Positions 12,572 through 22,704 of a DNA stretch of 64,000 bases are shown in pieces. Position 1 is the first letter of the stretch. Each line of letters starts with the position of its first letter. The notes beneath the pieces are model-generated. The model made no database searches. It was not told where the DNA came from and was given only the letters and a program-made list of their open reading frames with translations. This stretch comes from Diphasiastrum complanatum (taxonomy: Eukaryota; Streptophyta; Lycopodiopsida; Lycopodiales; Lycopodiaceae). Where the stretch lies: the NCBI GenBank assembly GCA_029204225.1, contig CM055096.1, positions 33,399,209 to 33,463,208 of the forward strand, read 5' to 3'. A program made the translations under genes and the position numbers.

Positions 12572-13412
12572 TTAGAAATTTCTTGAGATAGACCAATGCA
12601 AAAGTGCACACACTTTAAATAGCACACGAGTGAGCATGTATTCAATAAGTGGACACCACATACTATTTCCATGTTTCATCTCAATGGATCTTATTCTTTC
12701 CACTTTAGCCAACTCAACATCTGTGAACTTTTGTTTACCATTTTTTGTGAAACACTTGAAAAGGCATCTCCCGCTAAACAACTAGTCCTTGAGCTCAATC
12801 TTCACGATTCCTATTTCATTCAATTTTGGCACAATACCAAAAGTTGTAAACAACTATTTCCAAAAGAAAAAAATGAGTACTATAAAAGAGGATCATGACA
12901 TTATTACCTGTTCACATAATTCATGGTTGCTAGCAATTCCATTCCATTTTCAGCATAAGGTTCAATCAAGCCTTATCACAAGCAAATTTCTCATTGATGG
13001 CCTCCATCCAACCAACAACATGATGGATACCATTCCAACATATGAACATGTGTCCCTACATGTATCTTCGACATGGATCATGGGAAACCATCTCATCAAA
13101 TTCTGCACTCGAGTGCTCCCATATTGGACCCCGTAGTACTTTTACATGGTTTATCACAAAAATGCTTTGTTCAAAACAAGTGGCCATAGATAGGATGAAG
13201 TTGCCCTTTTTCATCAGATAACCATCTTCTTTGTATATGTGCTTCATAGGAAGCGGCTCTTTTCCAATTCTTCGAATTGCTTTGTGAGATAATATTCTAC
13301 ATAATGGAATCAAAGATAGTGGGGCATTCCTCCACACCCTCAAATGATGAGCCAGTGTAACAAAGAGCATGTCCAAGTGAAATGAAATGCACATATTTCC
13401 AATTTCATCCAT
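12572..13412 (-). pseudogene. Unrecognised broken gene (minus strand)
   Basis: Two minus frames appear to be parts of one protein. The 5' part (13412-13056) has WRNAPLSLIPLCRIL, IWEHSSAEFDEMVSHDPCRR, then an in-frame TAG, after which the same frame continues with CWNGIHHVVGWMEAINEK to about 12960. The second part (12781-12572) reads IRSIEMKHGNSMWCPLIEYM. A GTAATA donor-like word lies between them. The protein-like composition and the continued frame past the stop suggest a degraded gene, not chance. I do not recognise the family; it carries no retrotransposon motif. Confidence 0.4.
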
Positions 13413-14161
13413 TGCAGGTAATTACTTCCTTGATTTTTTGCTCTCTTCAATGACTACATTCTCGATATCATTAATAACATCTAGTTCTATTGTTTCCACA
13501 TTGTCTATTGATAGAGAAGTTTGAGTCACTTCAGCATCTCCTATTGCCTCCATAATCAGCCCCTCATGCAAAATTTTAAGTTCTATTTGATTAACAATCT
13601 ACACATGGACAGTAAAGAATTATGTGATTAATTCACAAGCAATATTTCATAAAGATACAATTGCTAGTAAAATGCTAATATTACCACATCAACATAACCT
13701 GCCTCGGCCATTTGTTCTTCGTCAACAACCATATTTTTTGTTACAAGCACAATCTTGGCCCGTGATTTTGTCAAAACCATTTTGCATCCAAAAATAACAG
13801 AAGTCTTTTGTCATAAGCAGTGTGTTAGCCAAATTTTCTACACAAAAACCTAGCTTTTATGGGCTGTAATTCTCACAACTTCTTAAAAATCGGCATGTAA
13901 AACCCAGCTACTTATGATGAAAAAAGCATATAATTGCCTATAGATAGAGGTCCCATCCCGTCCAAAATGTGGCTAGAGAAAATTTTGTCGTCTTAAAATT
14001 GGCCCATGAAATATTTTACAGTTTAGAACTGGCCTGGTTACTTTAATTGTAATAACTAGCATTGTTGAGCTAAATTTTTTCATGTACTAAATTATTTTTA
14101 TTAATATACAATTACCTAGTGTGTCTTCAAGGACACCGATCTACCAAAGAAACCCTGAGTC
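13413..14161. other. No gene seen
   Basis: AT-rich sequence with no ORF or repeat that I can support. Confidence 0.4.
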
Positions 14162-14449
14162 ATGGGTGCCCACAAAAGACAGTGCAAACTGAATAATCGA
14201 CAATTGAAATTTTTTGTTTCGAGAAAAGATCGAAAAATTATGGGACAATGTCAAGGAAGTGCTAAACGCAAGTTAGTAATTTATGGGCAAATTTCGAGAG
14301 CCAAGCAAGCCAATATCTCGACAATTCAAATTAACGGTGTAGCAGCGACCATCGGTGAGCTGACTGGGAAATGCCAAAGGGAAGCCACAATGTGGCATGG
14401 AAAAATACCCCTACTCAAAATAGTAGGGTTTGACCTTGAATGGGCATGA
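14162..14449 (+). CDS. Small hypothetical ORF (95 codons)
   Basis: An open frame of 95 codons rich in Lys, Arg and Gln (starts MGAHKRQCKLNNRQ). No domain, membrane segment or signal peptide is evident and there is no second exon. It lies in transposon debris and may be chance. Listed only because it is the longest frame in the stretch. Confidence 0.15.
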   Translation: MGAHKRQCKLNNRQLKFFVSRKDRKIMGQCQGSAKRKLVIYGQISRAKQANISTIQINGVAATIGELTGKCQREATMWHGKIPLLKIVGFDLEWA

Positions 14450-15150
14450 GGGTACCTAGGGACTATCCACTTTAAGATTGGCACAAGCATTGTACCCCCA
14501 CACCTTACTACATTTACACATTAAGAGTACAATAGGAGTAAAGGTGGCTCACTCATGTGGTACCGTTGTACCCATTAACCCAAGCCATATTTTTCCAAAA
14601 GGGAAGGGTACCACTGAAAGGAGTACCTCACATCCATGCTTCATTGCTTGAAGTACCTACCAAGGCACAAGAGTCTTTTTGGAAGCTATGACAAGATCAA
14701 TGGGAGGGCTCCCTCATTCCCTATAAGAAGGGAGGTTCCATACCCACAATTGTGTGTTGATTAAGTGATGTTTTGGTGATGTGTTGTTGTGTGTTTTGCT
14801 TGGTTGGTAGTTTGAGAGTCTAGTGTGGTGAGAATTGTGTATTGGTTGAGTGATGTTTGTTTGAAAGTGTTGGATAAATGTTGTTGAGAGAGTGGTGCAG
14901 TGAGGATTGTGTAAGAGGGTTAGATCAATGGTGTTTTGAGTGTGGGATGGGTGGTGTTGCTTGGTTCTTGTAAAGAGTGTTGAGGGTTCGTAATGAATGA
15001 ACAATGCTTGTGTGAGCTTGAGAGTATGCTTGTTGCTTGAGTTGATAAAAGAACTTGTGCTATTATGTTGAGATGTTGTTGTGTAGAGAGTGTGTTGAGA
15101 ATAATGTGAGTAGAATGTTGTATAGTCCTGAGAGTTTGGCACATCCCTGC
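14450..15150. other. Non-coding stretch with strongly G/T-rich plus strand (14740-15130)
   Basis: About 390 bp are made almost entirely of G, T and A words such as GTTGTTGTGTG, GAGAGTGTGTTG and GTGATGTTTG, with very few C on the plus strand. The long minus-strand ORFs here (Ser/Thr/His/Gln-rich) are by-products of this composition. Confidence 0.6.
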
Positions 15151-16007
15151 TTCATTGGTGGCGCTATGTCTATCGTGCGCATTCATCTGCTATGATGTTG
15201 ATCCATTTACCAAGCCTGTTGCTTGCGCACTTTTGGTGGGTGCACTCTCTACTATCTTCGAGGGCGCATTTTCCCTCTGCAAGTGGGCGTTGAGTTCTCT
15301 ACTAGCAATGCCTTTCTTCATGGCAGATTGTGGTTGCACTGAAAGTTCTGATGTGTACTGTACTACTGTGGCAACGCGTCCTCTGTAGCTCTACGCTACT
15401 GCTATTTGCTATGCAACTCTACCATACTGGTTCTGTTGCGTGATTTCTACATGCCTGCAAAATTGTCTGTGCACCAGTTGCAGCACAATATGTGGCTGCA
15501 CAACATCTGCAAGTCTCTGTGTGTTTGCTGCTACACGGACCTGCTCAAAGATAGCAGCTCCCTGCTGCTACGACGGTAGAGAGCTGCAGACCTGCGCTAC
15601 AGATTCATTCGTGTGATGTAGGTGACAGGTCTACGCGCTGCAGATCTATGCACTACTTGTTGTCCTCTGTCTACGATCCATACAATCTCTGTTGTCTGCT
15701 TAGGTCCATTCCGGCGTTCCGCTATCTGCAACAGGCCTGCCGCCTCCCTCAATGTCCCTGACACCTGTGCACTATTGCTTTGTACAGATTATTTCTCTAC
15801 ACAACGCACCCATTTTCAACTGTGCCTACGTTGTTTTGCTATGCAAGTACACGTTTTCTTTCCAATTACATTTAGACACATCCACGCGAACTTGAATTCC
15901 CAAAAAGTTATAAATTGAGCATTTTAGGCATTTTCTCATTTGCTTTTGCTCAGTGATAGCTTCCATTGTTTTTGCTCACTACTTGCTTCCATTGTGTTAG
16001 TGATTTA

Positions 16008-16010
<3 letters not shown>
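15151..16010. other. Higher-GC stretch, no gene identified
   Basis: Base composition shifts sharply from the block before it, with GCTGC/CTACGC words. Frames at 15155-15388 and 15622-15918 are Cys-rich and without domain. It may be LTR or leader sequence of an unidentified element. Confidence 0.3.

Positions 16011-16045
<35 letters not shown>
16011..16045. repeat. (CT)n microsatellite, about 17 units
   Basis: Uninterrupted TC/CT dinucleotides at 16011-16045. Confidence 0.97.
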
Positions 16046-16046
<1 letters not shown>

Positions 16047-16159
16047 ACACACACATACATTTTTAAAGCGTAATGCCTTGTGCTCAGGTGTCCTTTGTAT
16101 TTTGGGACCACCTCCAGGAGCATCATGTCCATCCAATTTTCTCTCCTAAGAATCTGTCA

Positions 16160-16249
16160 TTCTCTCTCCTCTCCGGTGGAATTCACTTTCTCTCTCCTCT
16201 CTCCGATGGAATGCACGTTCTCTCTCCTCTCTCCGGTGGAATGTGCATG
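16160..16249. repeat. Three tandem copies of a 30-bp unit
   Basis: The unit TCTCTCCTCTCTCCGGTGGA + ATKCACKT occurs three times with few changes (about 16160-16189, 16190-16219, 16220-16249). It lies just outside the gypsy element's 3' end. Confidence 0.85.
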
Positions 16250-16336
16250 TGCTATGTGGCAGCCCGTCATTGGCTGTCCACATCCACATTTCACCACAAA
16301 CGTAAAAAAAATTTGCGAAATAAAAACGGCAAAAAA

Positions 16337-16879
16337 TCAAAAAGTTAGTGTGGACCCGTTAATACATGTAGGTAACAGTTCCCCTTCAAGTGATTGAAGT
16401 TGCACAAAACCATTGTCAAACACCTCTATGACTTTAAAAGGTCCAAGTAATCGCATATGGAGTTTTTCTGGGAACTTTTGATGGCGACTGTCATATATCA
16501 GCGCATAATCATCAGCTTTAAGATCACATTTTTTTATATGACTGTCATATTTCTTCTTTCTTTGTTCCTGGATTTCCTTTGTTAATTTTTGTGAAGACTC
16601 GCGAGCTTCAGCTAGTTCTTCAATATTAGTCAATCTTTCGTTTATACATTCTGCATTTGTTCGTTGAGCTTGGATACGAAAAGTTTTGACCTCAAATTCA
16701 ATTGGCAGAATAGGATGCATACCATATGCCAGAAAATATGGTGTCTGTTTCGTCGTGATTTTCTCTGTATTACGATAAGTCCAAAGAACTGATGGTAGTT
16801 TCTGATCCCAATCCGTTGCGTGTGCAATAGTAATTTTAATCAGGATCTTACATGAAATTCCATTAGCTCTTTCTGTCAA
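16337..16879 (-). pseudogene. Gypsy integrase C-terminal part
   Basis: Starts TERANGI, which contains the third catalytic residue (Glu) of the DDE integrase, and continues with WDQKLPSVLWTYRNTEK, PYFLAYGMHPILPIEFEV and a C-terminal segment ending FKVIEVFDNGFVQLQSLEG (the GPF/KV-type DNA-binding tail). No chromodomain follows. It is one frame away from the upstream integrase core at 16876-17835, with the codons just before the catalytic Glu lost or shifted. Confidence 0.88.
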
Positions 16880-17835
16880 CCCGTTTGCTTTTGGATTATA
16901 CGGTGTAGTTTTCTGTGTTTGATGAGAAAATAAGTTGTCAGCAATCGTATAGTGTCATTTAAAAAATGTGTACCTCGGTCACTTACTAATTCGAGTGGAC
17001 AACCATATCTGGTGATAATACTTTTGAATAAGAACGTCGCGACAGTTTTTGCATCATTTCTTTTTGTCGTCCCTGCTTCCACGTTCTTTGTAGCATAATC
17101 CGTTGCAGCTAGAATATATCGACATTTTGTATGTCGGGTAACAGGTTTAATTGGACCGACAAAGTCAATCCCCCACTTTTCGAATGGTGCAAGAGAAAGC
17201 ACATCCTTAAACATTGTTGGCCACCAATACTTGGCAGTCAATATCTTATTAACTATGTTCTTCAAAGCAAAATGTCCACCAGCATCTTCTAAGTGTAAGG
17301 CTTTAACGACCTTTTTAATGTCGGATTCGAGACATCTTCGAAGCTGATGATCTGCACCAAGCTTGTACAAAACATTGTTAATAATTGTATAAGGTGCTAC
17401 CTTATATTGAAAAACTATCTTTTGCTCCAAATCATAACCATCCGGATAAATCTGATCTTTGAGATAAGTAATGATATCAGAATATAGCGAATTTGTAGAT
17501 AAAATCTCGAATAAATGTTCGTCTGGAAAATCATCATTGATAGGATCTTCAATTTTTCTAGTGCTGAGTCGCGATAGATAATCAGCATTTGTATGATACT
17601 TTCCTTGACAAAGCTCTACTTGGTAAGTGAATTCTTGCAGAAGTAGAACCCATCGAGCAATTCGTCCTGATAGATCTGGTTTATTTACAAGATACTTAAG
17701 AGCATAATGATCCACATGAAAAATAAATGCATATCCCAGCAAATAATGCCGAAATTTTTTAACAGTGAAAATCATGCCAAGTGCAAGCCCCTTTCTGTAG
17801 CCGAATAATTTTTCTCTGATGCACTGAGTTGTCAA
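16876..17835 (-). pseudogene. Gypsy RNase H (end) and integrase core
   Basis: RNase H end: FRHYLLGYAFIFHVDHYALK and GKYHTNADYLSRLS. The integrase zinc finger shows HLEDAGGHF (the His pair), but the Cys pair (CDxCQ) that should follow WWPTMFKDV is absent; the frame jumps straight to APFEKWGIDFVGPI, so about 20-30 codons are deleted. First catalytic Asp is in GIDFVG, second in LVSDRGTHFLND. The frame then ends at the frameshift before the catalytic Glu. In a live element this enzyme inserts the cDNA into the genome; here it is inactive. Confidence 0.9.
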
Positions 17836-18005
17836 CTCGCATAGTAGATGGGATGGTCCTTCTTCTGGTCGTCCTTCTGGCTTAGACAGACGCCAATAGC
17901 AAATGCATAAACATCCACATAACTGTGAAATAAAATAGCCCAGTTGGGTGGTCTCAGAATAGGAGCATTGATCAACCTTTGCTTAAGATCTTCAAATGCT
18001 TTCTG

Positions 18006-18790
18006 CTATTCATTCGTCCACAAGTATTCCACTTGTTTCTTCAGTAGATGTGTAAGAGAGGCAGCAATAGACGCATGATTTTGAATAAATCTCCTGTAAT
18101 AGCCAACATGTCCTAAGAAAGCTCTTAGTTCACGCAAATTGGTTGGTATCAGAAGGTTCTTTATAAGCTCAACTTTATCTTTGTCGACTTCTATTCCTCT
18201 GTTAGATATTCTGTGTCCGAGCAATATTCCTTCTTTCATACCAAAAAAACATTTCTCTGGATGAAGAGATAAACAAGAATCTCGACACCGTTGCAAAGTT
18301 AATTTGAGCTTCTGCAGGTGTGTCTTTATATCAGTGTACACACAGAAATCATCAATAAATATTTCGAGAAAAGCTCTCAGGAAGGCAGCGAAAATTAACA
18401 TCATGATTCGCTGAAAAGTCGCTGGAGCATTACAAAAATCAAAGGGCATTTTGTTGTAGGCATAAGTGCCCCAATCCGTCGTGAATGTGGTCTTTGAGCG
18501 ATCCTCCTTTCGCACTCCCACCTGATTATATCCAAAAAAGCCATCACAGAAACTGTAACGCTCTTGACCAACAACCTGATCTAGGATGGAATCAGTAAAA
18601 GGCAAAGGATGATGGTCCTTCCTGGTGGCACCATTGAGTTTTCAAAAATCCTGGCATATTCGTATTTTTCTAGTCTTCTTCTTCGGGACAACAACAATGG
18701 GTGAAACCCATTCACTACTTAAGACGGGATAGATTATACTTGCCTTAAGGTGTTTGTTAAGTTTTTCCTTGACCATTGGAGATTATTTAG
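18006..18790 (-). pseudogene. Gypsy reverse transcriptase
   Basis: The RT begins near 18790 with VSPIVVVPKKTRKIRICQDF, then an in-frame TGA where Arg is expected (F-stop-KLNGATRKDHH at about 18641). The main frame (18605-18006) has DGFFGYNQV, TTFTTDWGTYAYNKMPF, FCNAPATFQRIM and the catalytic FIDDFCVY, then LGHRISNRGIEVDKDKVE and FLGHVGYYRRFI. Both catalytic Asp residues are present, so the main damage is the CGA-to-TGA type stop and the loss of the connection to RNase H (17836-18005 reads through a stop). Confidence 0.92.
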
Positions 18791-19623
18791 GATTGAGACG
18801 ATACTATCTCTGTCAAACAAGTACAACATCTTCCTTCAGATCAATTCGGTACTCTCCGAATTCAGCAGGTATACCCTTCAAATCGTCGAGCGACCAGACA
18901 AAAACATCTTGATACTCCTTCAATAGTTCAGTGAATTCCGCCAAACATGCACAAATCTGCCAGGTGCAAGTTCAATCAGTTCAGTAGAATCTGGTAAGAT
19001 GATACCTTCAGTCATACTGGCCTTGGTATGGCCATGAATTTCACGCATGGTTGACTCCATAGATGTTTTCTTGTCGTCAACCTGGTTCTTGTTACCAAAT
19101 TCGTGTTCAAATTCGTCACTCGAATCGTTAGACTCTTTCGAGTTTGTGTTTGTGACGTTAATTTCTTCATACAAAACATTAGCTTCATCGTTGCAGGCAT
19201 CGAAATCAGCATTCTCATAACATTCAAAGTACTGCACTTCAATATCGGATTTCTAGGAAAAAATATTCAAGGCATACGAAGATTTTTTTGATGTTAAACT
19301 GGTGTCGGACAAAGGAGTTTCACCTTCATATTTGTCACGACTCCAGGTTATGATTTGTTCTGCTGGCTTACCTCGGTTATTGGTCTCACCAGTCTGAAAT
19401 CTTAGCTCTCTGGATTTCCAATGTATACTAGCATTTGATTGATAAAGCCAAGGTCATCCAATCAGCACAGAATAGGATGACAAATCGAGTGGTTTGATAA
19501 CAATGAAATTCATGGTGAATGGCTTGGCTTGAATGTAGACAGTGACATCCTTCAGCTCACCAACAAGTTTTCATCGTGTCGAATCAGCTAACTTGATGTT
19601 TCGCTGTGTTGGTTGAATGTCAG
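18791..19623 (-). pseudogene. Gypsy spacer between protease and RT
   Basis: The minus frame carries FTELLKEYQDVFVWSLDDLK and GIPAEFGEYRIDL (about 18820-18940), the pre-RT segment typical of Tat/Athila-like elements. Upstream is an Asp/Glu/Asn-rich stretch (19237-18920). Stops interrupt it. No enzyme motif was seen, apart from the end of the retropepsin region around 19440-19620. Confidence 0.75.
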
Positions 19624-20784
19624 TTAGCCCCAGAGCATGAGCTGTTCTTCTGCTATTATATTTACACAAAAACCAGAGTCAATTGGCACTTTTTCGATCA
19701 GGCATCCTGCAATAGTAACATCAATTTCAGGTGCACCGAGATCACCTAAATCAATAGACAAAACACCAGCATCTGGCAAAGAAATTTTCTTCTTCTTCTT
19801 AGGCACAGAAAGGCCTTTCAGCTGTTTTCTATAATAAGTGTTATCTGCCAGCAGTTGTTCAAAAGTAATGTTTGGTCGAAGAGATCCGATATCAGTTACG
19901 ATGTCATATTCTTTTGTCTTTGATTTTGAGGTTGGTTTATCAATAACAGCACTAGACAATTTCGTCTTTGCAATTTCTTCGTCTTCTTCCTCGAAAGTGA
20001 CCACCTTCTCTGCAGGAGCAGTCTTTAGTTCAACGTTGATGATTTCCTTTGCTTCTGCTGAGATATCTTTTGCAAATAACTTTGCAGCATCATGGTCATA
20101 GTCAGGGTCATCCTTGAGATCTTCTTTAGTCATGGATTTATTCGTCGTCTTGCTAGAAGATTTCGTCTTCGAGGATTTTCTGCGCTTTGTCGAAGATTTC
20201 TGATCAGGTTTTGAGGAGCTTTTGCTTCTCGTGGTGACTTTAAAAATCTTTTCCACGTCACTTGGCCAGGATTGATCTTCAGTCTTTGCCAGTTTTCCTT
20301 CAATAACATCAATTCTCTGTACAACAGCATCTGTCGCAGCTTTCGCTTTCGTGTCTACAGCAGCTGGTGTTGCTACATACTGATATTTGGGTCGTGGCTT
20401 CTGCGGTTGAGGGCAGTCGGGATACTTGTGACCATGCTCTTTGCAATTCGAGCATAATGGTACGTAACCAATTGGCTTCCGTGGTTGAGGACAGTCGGGA
20501 GAAAAATGTCCCAGCTCTCCACAGTTGTAGCAGTTGCCCGAAACTGGTTTATTTGAGGTTTGAGACTTTGCTGGTCCAACAAATTCAGGAGGATTATGTC
20601 TTCTTAGTGCGAATTTGGGTCTGTCCTGCTGGGCTGATGCTGCAGTACCATGTACATAGTTAGTAGTCACATCATTCTGAAAAATAAAAAGTACCTCCTG
20701 GGCAGAATCTTCAATGTATTTGACATTAACAGTGGTGCAGTCTTCCTTGGTGTGTCCAGATGTTCCACATTTTGTACACCACAT
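19624..20784 (-). CDS. Gypsy Gag end with three zinc knuckles, linker and protease start (386 codons open)
   Basis: The frame begins MWCTKCGTSGHTKEDC, followed by CYNCGELGHFSPDC and CSNCKEHGHKYPDC: three CxxCxxxxHxxxxC knuckles, the last two repeated with PQPRKP/PQPQKP spacers. A Lys/Ser-rich basic stretch (about residues 190-230) and an acidic stretch follow. At the C-terminus IEKVPIDSGFCVNIIAE is the retropepsin active site (D-S-G). The knuckles bind the RNA genome during packaging; the protease cuts the polyprotein. This piece is open over its whole length, but its neighbours are frameshifted. Confidence 0.88.
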   Translation of the reverse strand: MWCTKCGTSGHTKEDCTTVNVKYIEDSAQEVLFIFQNDVTTNYVHGTAASAQQDRPKFALRRHNPPEFVGPAKSQTSNKPVSGNCYNCGELGHFSPDCPQPRKPIGYVPLCSNCKEHGHKYPDCPQPQKPRPKYQYVATPAAVDTKAKAATDAVVQRIDVIEGKLAKTEDQSWPSDVEKIFKVTTRSKSSSKPDQKSSTKRRKSSKTKSSSKTTNKSMTKEDLKDDPDYDHDAAKLFAKDISAEAKEIINVELKTAPAEKVVTFEEEDEEIAKTKLSSAVIDKPTSKSKTKEYDIVTDIGSLRPNITFEQLLADNTYYRKQLKGLSVPKKKKKISLPDAGVLSIDLGDLGAPEIDVTIAGCLIEKVPIDSGFCVNIIAEEQLMLWG

Positions 20785-21782
20785 TCATGAGTTAGAAGAA
20801 GACGCCTTTGGTCTTTTATCTACAACTTCTGAGATATGCACTTTCAAGTCATTAAATTTTTTATTAAGGTCAGCCATATTACTTTTCCAAAGATTTTCCA
20901 CTTTGGAAGCTGATGACTTATCCTCGACAACTTTCGTGTCGTCCTTTCGTTTAGTTCGTCGTTTATTCTTTTTCTCTCCTTTGTCAGCATCTGATTCTGA
21001 TGAATCGCTACTTTTAGATTCCGAGCTTGAAGAACTACTACTGGAATCAGAATCAGAATCATCATCGCTGTCACTGGAATCAGTCTTAGACTTTTGAGAT
21101 TTCTTCGTTGATCGCCGCTTTCGCGCTAATTTCAAAGTCTCAAAATTTTCTGCACTAGTTATAACAACTGCTAAGGAGTCATGTCCCCTTGTCCGCAGTA
21201 TCAATCAATTTTTGGCGGTAGACCAGCCAAAAACCATTCGATTTGCATATCCACGGGATATACACCGATTAATTTTCCTATGAGGTTTTTAACCTTACGT
21301 GTATATTTGCGAAGAGATTCTTTACTCTTCTTCTGAACATTGTTCAGTCGTCCAAGAATTCTAGATTTGTAACCTATCTCTCTGAACTGTTTCAGAAACG
21401 CATCTTTCAACAGGTACCAGGTTCCTACACGGCCTAGTTCTACCTAGCTATACCAGATATGTGCTTGCTTTCTTAGCAGACCAAAGAAAATTCGTAATTT
21501 GTCTACGTCAGTTCCCTCGTTATTCGCATTGGCTATTGACTCAAATTGTGAAACATAGCTATCTGCATCATCGGAGCTGGTCCCTTTAAAATAATCATAT
21601 TTAATTTTAGAGATAGAAGTGAAGCGTGCAGCAGAACCCTCCATACCGAAGCTAATTAGGAGTTCAAGTAACTGAGCATTGATTTCGTCTAGATTTCTAT
21701 GACTAATACTTTCACTCTGTCTTTGTAAAAACTCCTCTCTAGGCTTCCGATATCTTTCTAATCTCAATTCTCTATCTGACAT
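20785..21782 (-). pseudogene. Gypsy Gag (capsid) region
   Basis: Starts MSDRELRLERYRKPREEFL (21782), then DYFKGTSSDDADSYVSQFES and LRIFFGLLRKQAHIWY, the retrotransposon gag domain. An in-frame TAG follows Y-S at about 21445. The next frame (21410-21201) has LKDAFLKQFREIGYKSR and QIEWFLAGLPPKID, and a further shift leads to 21204-20785, a Ser/Asp/Glu-rich segment. Gag assembles the particle. The start was chosen as the first Met after the tRNA-Asp primer site, 50 bp away. Confidence 0.85.
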
Positions 21783-21832
21783 ACATTAGAGATGGAAATG
21801 GATGTGTCAGATTTCTTATAACTTTCCTAAAC

Positions 21833-21852
21833 TATCCCCGGCAACGGCGCCA
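21833..21852 (-). other. Primer binding site, tRNA-Asp type
   Basis: The plus strand reads TATCCCCGGCAACGGCGCCA, identical to the 3' end of plant tRNA-Asp with CCA, so the minus strand carries the primer site TGGCGCCGTTGCCGGGG. It fixes the orientation and 5' end of the gypsy element. Confidence 0.93.
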
Positions 21853-21857
21853 AAAAT

Positions 21858-22430
21858 TGGTATATGTCGTGCTATACCAACAGGGTTAATATAGATTTTG
21901 TAATGAAAAGTATCGTTTCCACAGAGGACAGCGTTAGTAAGTTTTTGGTGTAATTATGACAGGTGGTTTCGAATGTTATTCTGGTTGTCGACAAACATTA
22001 AAAAGTAACCAGTATTACTTATATTTGGAATGGGTGATGTCAATGAATTCGGAACAACAATCTGGCCTCTATCAAATTGAAGGAAGCGCGATCTACAAAT
22101 GAAATGTTATGAGAGTAGTACAGCAAACTACACTCTGGCTGACTCATTAGGGCCCTTTTTGGACTCAAAAATGGCCTCTTCACTAATTATAATTAGCGTT
22201 AATGACGGTCCCAATAAAATATTGACAACTGAGAGGGAATGGTCCATATGACATGGCAAATTCAATGGTGCAGATTAAATCAAGTGTGGGCCCACAAAGT
22301 ACACCTCTAACATTAACCCTACATTAACCCTAGATAAAACAATAACTATGCCTACAAGCTAACATCAACTAGTCTGTCTATCTACTAGCAGCCTTATCCT
22401 AAGTGAGTCTAGTCCTTATTTCAAATTTTG
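21858..22430 (-). repeat. 5' LTR (or remnant) of the tRNA-Asp gypsy element
   Basis: The sequence just outside the primer site starts TGGTATATG on the plus strand, so on the minus strand it ends CATATACCA as an LTR should, with a 5-bp spacer to the primer site. No matching copy exists at the 3' end near 16 kb, so the outer end near 22430 is a guess. No coding sequence. Confidence 0.5.
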
Positions 22431-22488
22431 AATGTTCACAAGCTTGTATCTCTCATCTCTCTCTCATTTTGTAGTCTCTCTCTAAACG

Positions 22489-22604
<116 letters not shown>

Positions 22605-22704
22605 GTATACTCCACAGATATTCTATTTTTTTTATTTTAGTTCACCTTATCTGAAGATCTACACACTATTTCGCATATCCTACATTATCATTACATCATC
22701 CATT

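Larger units (their letters stand above)
16337..22430 (-). mobile_element. Ty3/gypsy retrotransposon, tRNA-Asp primed (minus strand), decayed
   Basis: Order on the minus strand: LTR remnant (21858-22430), tRNA-Asp primer site (21833-21852), Gag (21782-20785), three zinc knuckles plus acidic/basic linker and protease (20784-19624), RT (about 18790-18006), RNase H and integrase (17835-16337). The tRNA-Asp primer, the long linker with a VFVWSLDDLKGIP segment before RT, and the absence of a chromodomain point to the Tat/Athila side of plant gypsy. At least four stops or frameshifts separate the parts. A purine tract GAAGGGGAAC (16378-16390) precedes TGTTACC, but the sequence left of it does not resemble the block at 21858-22430, so the 3' LTR is missing or replaced. 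Confidence 0.88.

Noticed and set aside
14714-15186. Ser/Thr/His/Gln-rich minus-strand ORFs
   Set aside because: Caused by the G/T-rich composition of the plus strand; no domain.
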